From the NCBI GenBank assembly GCA_036497945.1, contig DASXIN010000041.1:1-64000 (forward strand): DNA of 64,000 bases, given 5' to 3'. The notes below the pieces were generated by a model, which was not told the DNA's origin, did not search any database, and was given only the letters and a program-made list of their open reading frames with translations. Numbering within the stretch: position 1 is the first letter of the stretch; the number at the start of each line of letters is the position of its first letter. Positions 45,455 through 54,111 of the stretch are shown here, piece by piece. Made by a program: the position numbers and the translations under genes. This DNA is from RYN-230 sp036497945. Its GTDB lineage: Bacteria > Actinomycetota > Actinomycetes > Streptosporangiales > Streptosporangiaceae.

Positions 45455-46120
45455 TCAGTCGGGCGCGCCGGGCTGCTCGGCCGACAGGTAGGCCAGCACG
45501 GCCAGCACCCGCCGGTTGTCGTCGTCGGACGGCTGCAGGCCGAGCTTAAGGAAGATCGAGGCGGTGTGCTTGGCCACCGCCCGCTCGGTGATCACCATGC
45601 GCTGCGCGATGGCCGCGTTGGACCGGCCCTCGGCCATCACGCCGAGCACTTCACGCTCCCGCGGGCTGAGCGTGGCCAGCGTGCCGTCGCCGGTGTTGCG
45701 GACCAGCAGCCGGCTGATCACTTCCGGGTCCATCGCGGTGCCGCCCGCGGCCACCCGGCGCACCGCGTCGACGAACTGGGCGCTGTCCATCACCCGGTCC
45801 TTGAGCAGGTAGCCGATTCCGCCGCTGCCCTCGGCCAGTAGTTCACGGGCGTACAGCTGCTCGACGTACTGGGACAGCACCAGCACCGGCAGCCCGGGGG
45901 CGGCACGCCGGGCGGCCAGCGCCGCGCGCAGCCCTTCGTCGGTGAACGTCGGCGGCAGCCGGACATCCACCACGGCCACGTCCGGCCGGGCCGCGGCCAC
46001 CGCGGCCAGCAGGTCGGCCCCGTTGTCCACCGCGCCGGTGATCTCCAGGCCATGGGCCTCGAGCATCCGGGCCAGGCCGTCCCTCAGCAGGAATAGGTCT
46101 TCGGCGATGACAACGCGCAC
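45455..46120 (-). CDS. NarL/LuxR-type response regulator
   Basis: 221 aa. Receiver domain: VVIAEDLFLLRDGLARML, phospho-acceptor Asp in VAVVDVRLPPTF (about residue 53), then LLKDRV. C-terminal LuxR helix-turn-helix: LSPREREVLGVMAEGRSNAAIAQRM with ERAVAKHTASIFLKLGL. A GTG start at 46120 lies inside the 3' end of the histidine kinase gene (37-bp overlap), so the two are co-translated. Confidence 0.94.
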   Translation of the reverse strand: MRVVIAEDLFLLRDGLARMLEAHGLEITGAVDNGADLLAAVAAARPDVAVVDVRLPPTFTDEGLRAALAARRAAPGLPVLVLSQYVEQLYARELLAEGSGGIGYLLKDRVMDSAQFVDAVRRVAAGGTAMDPEVISRLLVRNTGDGTLATLSPREREVLGVMAEGRSNAAIAQRMVITERAVAKHTASIFLKLGLQPSDDDNRRVLAVLAYLSAEQPGAPD

Positions 46121-47523
46121 GGGATCTCCATGGTCACCGCAGTGGGCCCGCCGGGCGGGCTGCTTACTGCCATGATGCCGTCAAACGCGCCCAGCCGCTG
46201 CTCGATACCGCGCAGCCCAGTGCCGAGACCCGGATCGGCGCCACCCCGGCCGTTGTCGCTGACGCCTATCCGCAGCATGCCATCCGCGTGCCGGATGTCC
46301 ACCCAGGCCTGGCTGGCCTCGGCGTGCTTGGCCACGTTGGCCAGCAGCTCACTGACCGCGAAGTAGGTGGCCGACTCCACCGGGGCGGGCGGCCGGCCGG
46401 GCAGGTCGGCAGCCAGCCGGGCGCGCATTGGGCAGTCCAGCACCAGGGCGCGGACCGCGTCGGTGAGGCCGCGGTCGGCCAGCACCGGCGGGTGGATGCC
46501 GCGGACCAGGTCACGCAGCTCGGTCAGCGCCCGGACCGACGCGTCCCTGGCCTCCAGCAGCAGCGCCCGGGCGGCGGCCGGGTTGTCGTCGATGAGCTGG
46601 CCGGCCGCGTCCAGCGTCATGCCCATGGCCACCAGCCGGGCCTGCGCGCCGTCGTGCAGGTCCCGCTCGATCCGGCGCATCTCCGCCGCCCCGGTGTCGA
46701 TGGCCTCGGACCGGGTCTGGGCCAGGTGCCGCACCTGCTGGGTCAGCTCGGCCTGCCCGGCCGGGGCCAGCAGCACCCTGGCCGCCAGGCCGTACGCCCG
46801 GAGCAGCCACGGCGCGGAGCCCAGCCCGGTCAGGATGATCGCGACGCCCAGCACGACCAGCACCGGCCCGTGGTTGCCCGGGAAGGCGGGCGGCGGCACC
46901 GCGAAATGGGCCACCGGCGCGATGAAGCCGATCAGGCCCAGCGCCATCAGCCCGGCGGGCAGCGCGGTCGGTATCCAGCCCAGCAGGCTGTTCAGCGTCA
47001 CCCAGCGCAGGTCCCGCGCGGTGGCCGGGTCACTGAGCAGCCAGCCCAGCCGCCGCCAGTACCGCGCCGGGCCGATGGCCGTGCCGGGCAGCGGCAGGTC
47101 CCAGCCAGCTGCGGGCACGCCGCTCCACCCGGCCACCAGCCGCCGGGTCAGCCAGGCCAGCCGCCGGATGGCCAGCAGCAGGGCGGGCAGCAGGACCAGG
47201 GTGACCGCCATCCCGGCCAGCAGCACGATCCCCGAGACGATCAGCCGCAGGAACAGGTGCCCGCCGCTGAACCCCTGCTGGACGAGCACCGGCGGGCCAC
47301 CCGGCTTGACGCTGAAGGCGGCCGCTTGCGGGAAGCCGCCGAGCAGCCTCGCGATCACCACCCCGCTGACCGCCAGCGGCGTGAGCAGGGCCAGCAACAG
47401 CCCAGCCCCGGCCAGCAGCAGCGCGTAGAGGGCCAGCAACCGGACCATGGCGGCGCTGCCCGCGGCCAGCCAGGACCGGCGCCGGCCGGGGCTGGCCGGG
47501 CGGTCCCAGGGTGTGCTGCTCAT
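46084..47523 (-). CDS. Sensor histidine kinase (NarX/DesK type)
   Basis: 479 aa from ATG 47523 after AAGGAG. Up to six membrane spans in the first 260 residues (e.g. LLALYALLLAGAGLLLALLTPL; LIVSGIVLLAGMAVTLVLLPAL; ALPAGLMALGLIGFIAPV). HisKA_3 phospho-acceptor region MRRIERDLHDGAQARLVAMGM and an ATPase domain ending GVSDNGRGGADPGLGTGLRGIEQRL. Partner of the overlapping response regulator. Such pairs in actinobacteria usually control an adjacent ABC transporter; here only a stump of one remains at 47731. Confidence 0.93.
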   Translation of the reverse strand: MSSTPWDRPASPGRRRSWLAAGSAAMVRLLALYALLLAGAGLLLALLTPLAVSGVVIARLLGGFPQAAAFSVKPGGPPVLVQQGFSGGHLFLRLIVSGIVLLAGMAVTLVLLPALLLAIRRLAWLTRRLVAGWSGVPAAGWDLPLPGTAIGPARYWRRLGWLLSDPATARDLRWVTLNSLLGWIPTALPAGLMALGLIGFIAPVAHFAVPPPAFPGNHGPVLVVLGVAIILTGLGSAPWLLRAYGLAARVLLAPAGQAELTQQVRHLAQTRSEAIDTGAAEMRRIERDLHDGAQARLVAMGMTLDAAGQLIDDNPAAARALLLEARDASVRALTELRDLVRGIHPPVLADRGLTDAVRALVLDCPMRARLAADLPGRPPAPVESATYFAVSELLANVAKHAEASQAWVDIRHADGMLRIGVSDNGRGGADPGLGTGLRGIEQRLGAFDGIMAVSSPPGGPTAVTMEIPCALSSPKTYSC

Positions 47524-47730
47524 GACCAGTCTCCTTCGGCAGGCGGCAACCCCTTCAGTCTGCCCGCCGGGCCGGGCCTGCGCAGTGCCCCTGACCCCCG
47601 GACTGCGGGGTGTACCTAGGCCCACCGCGAGACGCGGCCCAGCCGTATATCCCGTCCGGCGCTCCCGCATCTAGCGTCACAGACGGCTCCCGGCGCGGCG
47701 CCGGGGGCCGCCAACCGCGGAAGGACACGC

Positions 47731-47823
47731 ATGGACATCATCGAGTCCGCGGGCCTCGGCAAGCGCTACCGGCGGACCTGGGCGCTGGCGGGCGCCGTCT
47801 GGCTGGTCCGGCGGAGCGAATGA
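47731..47823 (+). pseudogene. Truncated ABC transporter ATPase (N-terminal 30 codons)
   Basis: MDIIESAGLGKRYRRTWALA is the usual N-terminus of daunorubicin/DrrA-like ABC ATPases up to the point before the first strand and Walker A, then the frame ends after 10 unrelated residues. GGAAGGA lies at ideal distance upstream, so the initiation region is intact. The rest of the gene and any permease are missing: a deletion joined it directly to the 3' end of the methyltransferase gene. Confidence 0.6.
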
Positions 47824-47827
47824 CCCG

Positions 47828-48622
47828 TCAGCGGGCCGCGATGAGCACGGTGGCGCCCAGTTCCGCCGACCTGGCCAGCCGGGGGACCAGGCCGGCCGCG
47901 GTGACCGCGGCGGTGGCCGGCGCCACCTGGCGGTCGCTGATCTCGGTGAGCAGGTGGCCGCCCGGGCCCAGCCAGGCCGGGGCCACGGCGGCCACCCGGC
48001 GGAGCACGTCCAGGCCGTCCGGGCCGCCGTCCAGGGCCACCTGGGCCTCGTGCTCGCGGGCCTCGGCGGGCAGCAGCGCCACCTCGCCGGTGGGCACGTA
48101 GGGCACGTTGGCCAGCAGCACGTCGACCTGGCCGCGCAGCCCGGCGGGCAGCGGCCCAGCCAGGTCACCCTGGTAGACCTGGCCGCCGGCGGGGAGCACA
48201 TTGCGCCGGGCGCAGCGCACCGCGGCCGGATCGATGTCCGCGGCGTGCAGGTCCACCGGGCGGCCGGCCGCCGCGGCCAGCGCCACGCCCAGCGCGCCCG
48301 AGCCGCAGCACAGGTCCACGATCACCGGGCAGGGGAGTGGGCTGAGCAGGCCGGCCGCCTGGCTGACCAGGAACTCGGTCCGGCGGCGCGGCACGAACAC
48401 CCCGGAATCCACGTGAATGCGCAGCCCGCAGAACTCGGCCCAGCCGAGCACGTGCTCGAGGGGCTGGCCCGCGGCCCGCGCCTGCACCATGGCAGCCAGC
48501 TCGGCCGGGGTCTGGGCGGCCGCGATGAGCAGCCGCGCCTCGTCCTCGGCGAATACGCAGCCGGCCGACCGGAGCCGGGCGGCCACGGCGGGCAGCGACT
48601 GGGCAGGCAGGGAAGCTGACAT
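47828..48622 (-). CDS. PrmC/HemK-like N5-glutamine methyltransferase homologue
   Basis: 264 aa from ATG 48622. An N-terminal helical domain (about 1-80) and a Rossmann methyltransferase: PVFVPRRRTEFLV-type entry, SAM motif IVDLCCGSGALGVALAA, acidic DLHAADIDPAAV and the substrate motif NVPYVPTGEV. The Asn-Pro-Pro-Tyr of true PrmC is NVPY here, as in the actinobacterial putative glutamine methyltransferase group. Target protein unknown. Divergent from the TetR gene 57 bp away, so it may be repressed by it. Confidence 0.85.
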   Translation of the reverse strand: MSASLPAQSLPAVAARLRSAGCVFAEDEARLLIAAAQTPAELAAMVQARAAGQPLEHVLGWAEFCGLRIHVDSGVFVPRRRTEFLVSQAAGLLSPLPCPVIVDLCCGSGALGVALAAAAGRPVDLHAADIDPAAVRCARRNVLPAGGQVYQGDLAGPLPAGLRGQVDVLLANVPYVPTGEVALLPAEAREHEAQVALDGGPDGLDVLRRVAAVAPAWLGPGGHLLTEISDRQVAPATAAVTAAGLVPRLARSAELGATVLIAAR

Positions 48623-48650
48623 GGTGTCCCGGTACCTTACCCGGTGACGA

Positions 48651-48692
48651 TTCTTGCTTGTATGAGCTAGAATCAGCTTATGCAAGCAAGAA
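48651..48692. promoter_or_regulatory. Large palindrome, probable TetR operator
   Basis: Two 18-nt arms (48651-48668 and 48675-48692) around AGAATC are complementary except at two positions; the outer 10 bp, TTCTTGCTTG/CAAGCAAGAA, are perfect. It lies in the 57-bp gap between the divergent methyltransferase and TetR genes and overlaps the TetR start codon. Confidence 0.75.
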
Positions 48693-49291
48693 CGAGCCGG
48701 GCGGCCACCAGGCGGACGTTCACCGAGGGGGCGCGGCGGGCGCAGATCGTGCAGGCGGCCATCGAGACGATCGCCGAGGCCGGTTTCCGGCACGCCACGT
48801 TCGCCCGGATCGCCGAACGCGCCGGGCTGTCCAGCACCGGGCTCATCTCGTATCACTTCGCCGGCCGGGACGAGCTGATGGGTGAGGTGGTGGCCAAGGT
48901 CATCGGGGACATCGGCGCGTTCATGACTGACCGGATGGCCGGGGTGACCAGCCCACCCGCCGCGCTCCGGGCCTATATCGAGGGCAACGCCGCGTTCACC
49001 GCCAAGCACCGGGCCGACATGACGGCGCTGCTGGAGATCTTCCTGAACGGCGGCTTCCGCTACGACGCCAGCGACGAGCAGGCCGTGCTGTCGCCGGTCG
49101 AGGAGATCCTGCGCGCCGGGCAGCGCACCGGTGAGTTCCGCGCGTTCGACCCGACGGTGATGGCCACCCTGATCCAGCGGGCCGTGGACGGCCTGCCGTT
49201 CCTGCTGGCCGCGAAACCGGACCTGGACGTGGCCGCCTACGCCGCCGAAGTGGTGACCACGTTCGAGCTGGCCACCCGGGCCGGGTCATGA
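48680..49291 (+). CDS. TetR family transcriptional regulator
   Basis: 203 aa. N-terminal DNA-binding domain: QIVQAAIETIAEAGFRHATFARIAERAGLSSTGLISYHFAGRDELMGEVV; the ligand domain is helical (YIEGNAAFTAKHRADMTALLEIFLNGG). The ATG at 48680 sits inside the palindromic operator and has no ribosome site, suggesting a leaderless mRNA whose start point is covered by the bound repressor. It overlaps the following membrane protein gene (ATGA). Confidence 0.92.
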   Translation: MQARTSRAATRRTFTEGARRAQIVQAAIETIAEAGFRHATFARIAERAGLSSTGLISYHFAGRDELMGEVVAKVIGDIGAFMTDRMAGVTSPPAALRAYIEGNAAFTAKHRADMTALLEIFLNGGFRYDASDEQAVLSPVEEILRAGQRTGEFRAFDPTVMATLIQRAVDGLPFLLAAKPDLDVAAYAAEVVTTFELATRAGS

Positions 49292-50091
49292 CCGGGTCCG
49301 GAACGCCGGTGGGCCAGGCCGTCCCGGCCAGCGCGGAGGAGCCGGCCGACCCCGCCGCCGCCCCGGCCAGCCTGGTCCGCCAGGTCGCGGGGCTGGTCTT
49401 CGACATCGCCGCGCCGATCGCGCTGTACTACGGGCTGCGCGCGGCCGGGCTGCCCAGCCTGCAAGCGCTGGCCATCGGCGCGGTCATCCCGGCGGCCAGC
49501 GCGGCCTGGGTGCTGATCCGGCGGCGGCGGGCCAACATGGTCGCCCTGCTGGTGCTGGGCACGATAGTCGCGTCGCTGATCATCTCGGTCATCTCGCACA
49601 GCCCGCGGTTCCTGCTGGCCAAGGACGGCCTGCTGACCAGCGTGTGGGGGATCTGGTTCCTGGCTAGCCTGCGGGCCCGTCGGCCGGCCGCGTTCCTGTT
49701 CGCCCGGCCGCTGCTGGAGGGACGCCGCGCGTTCGCGGTGCGGGACTGGGACCTGCTGTGGGACACCGAGCCGCGGTTCCGCCGGATCTGGCGGGTGTCC
49801 ACCGTGATCTGGGGGCTGGCCCTGCTGGCCGACGCGGTCATCCGGGTGGTGATGTCCTACACGCTGCCGGTCGACGTGGTGCCGGGCCTGGGCGGGGCGC
49901 TGTACCCGGTGACGTTCGTGGTCATCCAGATCGTCACCAACGTCTACTACCAGGTGGCCGGGCTGAACCGGCTGCTCGGCGCGCGCTGGCTGGGTGATCG
50001 TGGGTCAGCGCGGCAGCACGTGCGGGTTCAGCGTGCCGGCCGGGTCGAACGCCGCGCGGATCCGGGCGAACAGCGCCCGCTCGGCGGCTGA
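49288..50091 (+). CDS. VC0807-type integral membrane protein
   Basis: 267 aa with about six spans: VFDIAAPIALYYGLRAAGLPS, ALAIGAVIPAASAAWVLIRRRR, MVALLVLGTIVASLIISVISH, LTSVWGIWFLASL, STVIWGLALLADAVIRVVMSY, LYPVTFVVIQIVTNVYY. This matches the intracellular-septation/VC0807 family with the motif SPRFLLAKDGLLTSVWG. The last 30 residues are charged and overlap the 3' end of the oppositely oriented FAD oxidase by 87 bp; the true C-terminus may differ. Probably co-regulated with, or the target of, the TetR. Confidence 0.85.
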   Translation: MTGSGTPVGQAVPASAEEPADPAAAPASLVRQVAGLVFDIAAPIALYYGLRAAGLPSLQALAIGAVIPAASAAWVLIRRRRANMVALLVLGTIVASLIISVISHSPRFLLAKDGLLTSVWGIWFLASLRARRPAAFLFARPLLEGRRAFAVRDWDLLWDTEPRFRRIWRVSTVIWGLALLADAVIRVVMSYTLPVDVVPGLGGALYPVTFVVIQIVTNVYYQVAGLNRLLGARWLGDRGSARQHVRVQRAGRVERRADPGEQRPLGG

Positions 50092-51444
50092 CCGGGCCAG
50101 CGGCAGCCAGCGGGCCTTGAGCGCGCCGATGCCGTGCTCGGCCGAGATGGAGCCGCCCAGCGACGCGACCAAGGAGAACACCGCGTCCTCGTGGCGGCCG
50201 TCCGCCGGGGCCGCCGGGACGATGTTGACGTGCAGGTTGCCGTCGGCCACGTGGCCGAACGTGATCACCCGGGCGGCCGGGTCGGCCGTCGCGACGACCG
50301 CGGCCACCTCGGCGGCCAGCCGGCACCAGCGCGCGGCAGGCACGGACACGTCCAGCTTGACCGGGGTGCCCAGGAAGCCGGCCGCCTCCGGTTGGCGTTC
50401 CCGGTAGGCCCACAGCCGGGCCCGCTCGGCTGCGGACTCGGCCACCGCGGCGTCCAGGTCCCCGGCCAGGCCGGCCAGGTCGTCCAGCGCGCCCGGGCCG
50501 GCCGCCTCCAGCAGCAGGTAGTCGGGCGCCGGACGGGCCAGCGGCGGCGGCAGCCCGGCCCGGCTGGTCAGCACGTCCAGGCCGGCCGCGGTGAAGAACT
50601 CGGCCGACAGCAGACCAGGCACCTGCGCCAGCGCCCGCCGGGCCAGCCCGTGCACCTCAGCTAGGTCAGCCAGCCCGGCCAGCACGGTGACCAGGCCGGT
50701 GGGCCGCGGCACCAACCGGAGCCGGGCCTGGGTGATGACGGCCAGCGTGCCTTCCGAGCCGGCCAGCAGGGCCGGGTAGTCGTACCCGGTGTTGTCCTTG
50801 GCCAGCCCGGCCAGGTGGGACAGCACGGTGCCGTCGGACAGCACGGCCTCGATGCCGCGCAGCTGGGCGCGCATCGGCCCGTAGCGCAGCACCCGGAGGC
50901 CGCCCGCGTTGGTCGCGGTCGCGCCGCCCACCGTGGCGCTGTCCCGGCTGGCGATCACGATGCCCAGGTCCAGGCCGGGCGCGGCGTCCGCCACCTGCTG
51001 CAGGGTGACTCCGGCCCCGGCGGTGATCTGGGCCGCGTCCAGGTCGGCCGGGCCGAGCCCGGTCAGCCGGGCCAGGCTGAGCACCAGCTCGCCTTGGCTG
51101 GGCACGCCGCCGCCGACCAGCCCGGTGTTGCCGCCCTGGGGCACCACCGGCAGGCCGGCCTCGGTGCACAGCGCGAGGACGGCGGCGACTTCCGCGGTGT
51201 CCTGGGGCCGTACTACGGCGGCCGGCTGGCCCCGGTAGCGGCCGGTCCAGTCGATGCCGTAGCCCGCCGCGCCGTCACCGGTGACTACGTGCGCCGCACC
51301 CACCACCCGGGCCAGCGACCTCAGCAGGGCCGGGCTAGCTCTGTCTGCTTCTCGCCGCCGGGGCGCTTGGACCCGCCGCCTTCCCTCGTCGCTCGTTCCT
51401 CGCTCCTCAGTCCAGTCGGCGGCGCGCCCCTTTGGCGAAGTCAC
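50005..51444 (-). CDS. FAD-linked 2-hydroxy acid oxidase (GlcD/D-lactate dehydrogenase family)
   Basis: 479 aa from a GTG that overlaps the murD2 stop. FAD-binding type 4 (PCMH) domain: AAVVRPQDTAEVAAVLALC, PVVPQGGNTGLVGGGVP, ATVGGATATNAGG; C-terminal cap with ITFGHVADGNLHVNIVP and GGSISAEHGIGALKARWL (His ligands of the family). It oxidises a 2-hydroxy acid such as D-lactate, glycolate or 2-hydroxyglutarate. The first 40 residues are Arg/Glu-rich and poorly supported; translation may start further in. Confidence 0.88.
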   Translation of the reverse strand: MTSPKGRAADWTEERGTSDEGRRRVQAPRRREADRASPALLRSLARVVGAAHVVTGDGAAGYGIDWTGRYRGQPAAVVRPQDTAEVAAVLALCTEAGLPVVPQGGNTGLVGGGVPSQGELVLSLARLTGLGPADLDAAQITAGAGVTLQQVADAAPGLDLGIVIASRDSATVGGATATNAGGLRVLRYGPMRAQLRGIEAVLSDGTVLSHLAGLAKDNTGYDYPALLAGSEGTLAVITQARLRLVPRPTGLVTVLAGLADLAEVHGLARRALAQVPGLLSAEFFTAAGLDVLTSRAGLPPPLARPAPDYLLLEAAGPGALDDLAGLAGDLDAAVAESAAERARLWAYRERQPEAAGFLGTPVKLDVSVPAARWCRLAAEVAAVVATADPAARVITFGHVADGNLHVNIVPAAPADGRHEDAVFSLVASLGGSISAEHGIGALKARWLPLARSAAERALFARIRAAFDPAGTLNPHVLPR

Positions 51445-52784
51445 GGCTGGGGGAGGTCCGTGCAGGTCTTCATGGCCCGGGCGAACGCGTCGCCCCGGTC
51501 GCGGTAGTCGCGGAACCGGCCGAAGCTCGGCGCGGCGGGGGAGAGCAGCACCACCCCGTCCGGCTGGGCCCAGCGGAAACCCTGGCTGACCGCGCTGTGC
51601 AGGCCGTCGCAGCTGACCACCTCGACGTCGCAGGCCGGGCCGGCCTCGATGGCGGCCCGGATCCGCGGGCCGCTGTCCGGCACGGCCAGCACCAGGGTGG
51701 CCGCCGCCCGGCCGGCCAGGCCGGCCGCCAGCGGCTGGTAGTCGATACCCCGGTCCTGGCCGCCCGCGATCAGCGCGACCCGGCGGCCGGGGAAGGCATC
51801 CAGCGCAGCCAGCGTGGGCAGGACGTTGGTGGACAGGCTGTCGTCCACGAACGTGACCCCGCCGACCGTGCCGATCACCTGCAGCCGGCTGCCCAGGGGC
51901 TGGAAACCGCCCGCCGCGGCACGCAGCGCGGCCTGGTCAGCCGCCTGCGGCACACCGAGCGCCCGTAGGCAGGCCCGGGCGATCAGCGCGTTGCGCCGGC
52001 TGTGCGCGCCGAGCAGGCCGAGCGGCTGCATCCAGTCCGCGGCCGGATCATCGCCGGCGTGCACCCACTCCACCCGCGGCCCGAGCTGCGCGCGCCGCTC
52101 GCGGAGCAGGCCGCTGTCCCCGTTGGCCACGGTCAGGTCGGCGCCGGGCTGGCGGCAGGCGGACAGCTTGTCCCGGTAGTAGGTCTCCAGGTCGCCGCCG
52201 TGCCAGGGCAGGTGATCGGGGTGCAGCGAGGTGACCGCGACGACCGGCGGCGAGCAGGCCAGGTCGGTGGCCTGGTAGCTGGACGTCTCGATGACCCAGT
52301 AGTCCGGGTCGGCCCGGCCGGTGGCCGGGTCCCAGGGCGGCTGGCCGATGTTGCCGCCGATCATGCAGTCGTAGCCCAGCCGGGTCAGCAGGTGCCCAGC
52401 GATCGCGGTGGTGCTGCTCTTGCCCTTGGTCCCGGTGATGCACAGCACCCGCTCCCGCGGGGCTTCCTGCAGCCACAGGCCCAGCCCGCCGGCCACCGGG
52501 ATGCCGCGCGCTTCGAGCTGCCGCAGGTCGTCCCGGTACCGGCTGATGCCGGGCGACTTGACCACCAGGTCGCAGCCGGCCAGCGCGGCCAGGCCGCCGT
52601 CCGCGGTGGCCAGCACCGGCCGGCCCGCCACCGGGCCGCCCGGCGGCCGGTCGTCCACCAGCACCGGGCTGACCCCGAGCGTGCCCAGCTTGCGCACGTT
52701 GGCCAGGCCCTCGACGCCGAGGCCCCACACCCCGACCGAGGCGCCGCGCAGCTCAGCCCAGGAGATCGTCGGCCGCATACGCAT
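51441..52784 (-). CDS. murD2: UDP-MurNAc-L-Ala:L-glutamate ligase (MurD2-type)
   Basis: 447 aa Mur ligase: Rossmann-like N-terminus (ASVGVWGLGVEGLANV), ATP loop ITGTKGKSST (about 116-125), GGNIGQPPWD, IETSSYQATDL, SLHPDHLPWHG, GGQDRGIDYQPL and SPAAPSFGRFRDYRDRGDAF. Immediately upstream is murL. In organisms with MurL (Xanthomonas oryzae, some actinobacteria) a divergent MurD2 adds L-Glu to UDP-MurNAc-L-Ala and MurL then inverts it to D-Glu. Start ATG 52784 (or 52778) inside the murL 3' end; no ribosome site, so it depends on coupling. Confidence 0.88.
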   Translation of the reverse strand: MRMRPTISWAELRGASVGVWGLGVEGLANVRKLGTLGVSPVLVDDRPPGGPVAGRPVLATADGGLAALAGCDLVVKSPGISRYRDDLRQLEARGIPVAGGLGLWLQEAPRERVLCITGTKGKSSTTAIAGHLLTRLGYDCMIGGNIGQPPWDPATGRADPDYWVIETSSYQATDLACSPPVVAVTSLHPDHLPWHGGDLETYYRDKLSACRQPGADLTVANGDSGLLRERRAQLGPRVEWVHAGDDPAADWMQPLGLLGAHSRRNALIARACLRALGVPQAADQAALRAAAGGFQPLGSRLQVIGTVGGVTFVDDSLSTNVLPTLAALDAFPGRRVALIAGGQDRGIDYQPLAAGLAGRAAATLVLAVPDSGPRIRAAIEAGPACDVEVVSCDGLHSAVSQGFRWAQPDGVVLLSPAAPSFGRFRDYRDRGDAFARAMKTCTDLPQP

Positions 52785-54111
52785 CCGGGATGAAGTGCTC
52801 GCTCAGCGGCCGGAGCAGGTCCGCCGCCGGGGTCAGCTCGGGCAGCCCGGCCAGCTCGCCGGCCAGCGCCTGGAGCAGCTTGCCGCCGGCCCGGTCCGGC
52901 CGGGCGGCGGCCAGTACCGCGGCGGCCCGGCACTCGCCGACTTCACCGACACACTCGAACGGCTTGCTGGACGGCGACGTGCCGAGCATGGTGCGGAACC
53001 GGCCGGCCAGCTCGCCGTGCGGGTCCGGGTCGGCCAGCGGCTCCCGGCCGCCGAAGATCTGCTCCAGGTCGGCCGCGGCCAGGAACGGCGCCAGGATCAT
53101 GTCGATGAAGCAGCACTTGTCGCACTGCCCGCACCAGTGATCGAGACGGCGCGCCGGGTCGATGTGGAACGCGCGGTTACAGCTGCGGAACGTGTCGTGG
53201 TACTGGGTCAGCCCGGCGAACCGCCGGGCCACCCACAGCTCGCTGTGCGGCCGCAGCGCGGAGAAGTAGCCGGGCAGCTGAGGGTTGGGCAGCTGAGCGT
53301 CGGCCTGGGCCAGCACCGACCGGAAGGCGGCCTCGAACGCCGCGCTCTTGGAGTACTGGTGGTTGATGGCCCGCCCGCCGATCTCCAGCGTGGGGATGGA
53401 CGCGGACCACTCGTTGGACATCACCACGACGTCCCGGCCGTCCAGCGCCGCGGCCATGACCGCGATGGCCGAGATGATCCCGGTGACCGGGACGTGGCCA
53501 TTGCGGAAGCCAAGCTCGGCCGACCGGAGTAGCTGCGGGTCGATCTCCCGCTCGGCGCGCACGATGGGCAGCCCGGTGACCGCCGCGGGCGCCTCGATGG
53601 CCGCGAACCGGTCCCCTGGATGACCCACGATGAACAACGCCGGTGCGGTGTGCTGCCGGACCAGCTCAACCGTGACGATCGAATCGATGCCGCCACCGAA
53701 CGGGACCAGCGGCCGCCCGCCGTCGCGGTGCGTTTCCGCGCTGGGCGGCGCCGGGCGCTCGCGGCGCGGGCCTTCGATGCGCAGCCCGGACAGGTCCAGC
53801 CCGTTGCGGTACCCGAACTCGGCCAGGCCGTCGAGGTAGAACCCGGTCAGGAACGCGCGCTCGGCGTCGGTGACCGCGGTGCCGCCCAGGTCGATCACGT
53901 CCGGCGCGGCCGTCTTGTAGTAGGACACGCCAGCCAGCAGGAAGACCAGCCGGGCCGCCGCGGTCACGGCCGGCGCCGTCCAGTCTCCGCCGCCCGGGAA
54001 GCCGACCCGCTCCGCGAACCGGCGCTCGCCGAGCGAGTAGCGGCAGATCAGCAGGTTTTGTGCCGGGGCGAGCTGATAGCCGTCGTAGCGGAACGGCGGT
54101 GCCGTGCTCAC
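52753..54111 (-). CDS. murL: UDP-MurNAc-L-Ala-L-Glu epimerase
   Basis: 452 aa from a GTG at 54111 with AGGAGG upstream; the frame open to 54294 is a shadow. Landmarks: FRYDGYQLAPAQNLLICRYSLGERRF at the N-terminus, LVPFGGGIDSIVTVELV (ATP-pyrophosphatase-like loop, about 135-150), VMSNEWSASIPT, NHQYSKS and a Cys cluster HWCGQCDKCCFIDM (about 322-335). This is the MurL family, which epimerises the terminal L-Glu of UDP-MurNAc-L-Ala-L-Glu using ATP, giving D-Glu in peptidoglycan without a glutamate racemase. Coupled on both sides (GTGA with pgeF, overlap with murD2). Confidence 0.9.
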   Translation of the reverse strand: MSTAPPFRYDGYQLAPAQNLLICRYSLGERRFAERVGFPGGGDWTAPAVTAAARLVFLLAGVSYYKTAAPDVIDLGGTAVTDAERAFLTGFYLDGLAEFGYRNGLDLSGLRIEGPRRERPAPPSAETHRDGGRPLVPFGGGIDSIVTVELVRQHTAPALFIVGHPGDRFAAIEAPAAVTGLPIVRAEREIDPQLLRSAELGFRNGHVPVTGIISAIAVMAAALDGRDVVVMSNEWSASIPTLEIGGRAINHQYSKSAAFEAAFRSVLAQADAQLPNPQLPGYFSALRPHSELWVARRFAGLTQYHDTFRSCNRAFHIDPARRLDHWCGQCDKCCFIDMILAPFLAAADLEQIFGGREPLADPDPHGELAGRFRTMLGTSPSSKPFECVGEVGECRAAAVLAAARPDRAGGKLLQALAGELAGLPELTPAADLLRPLSEHFIPDAYAADDLLG

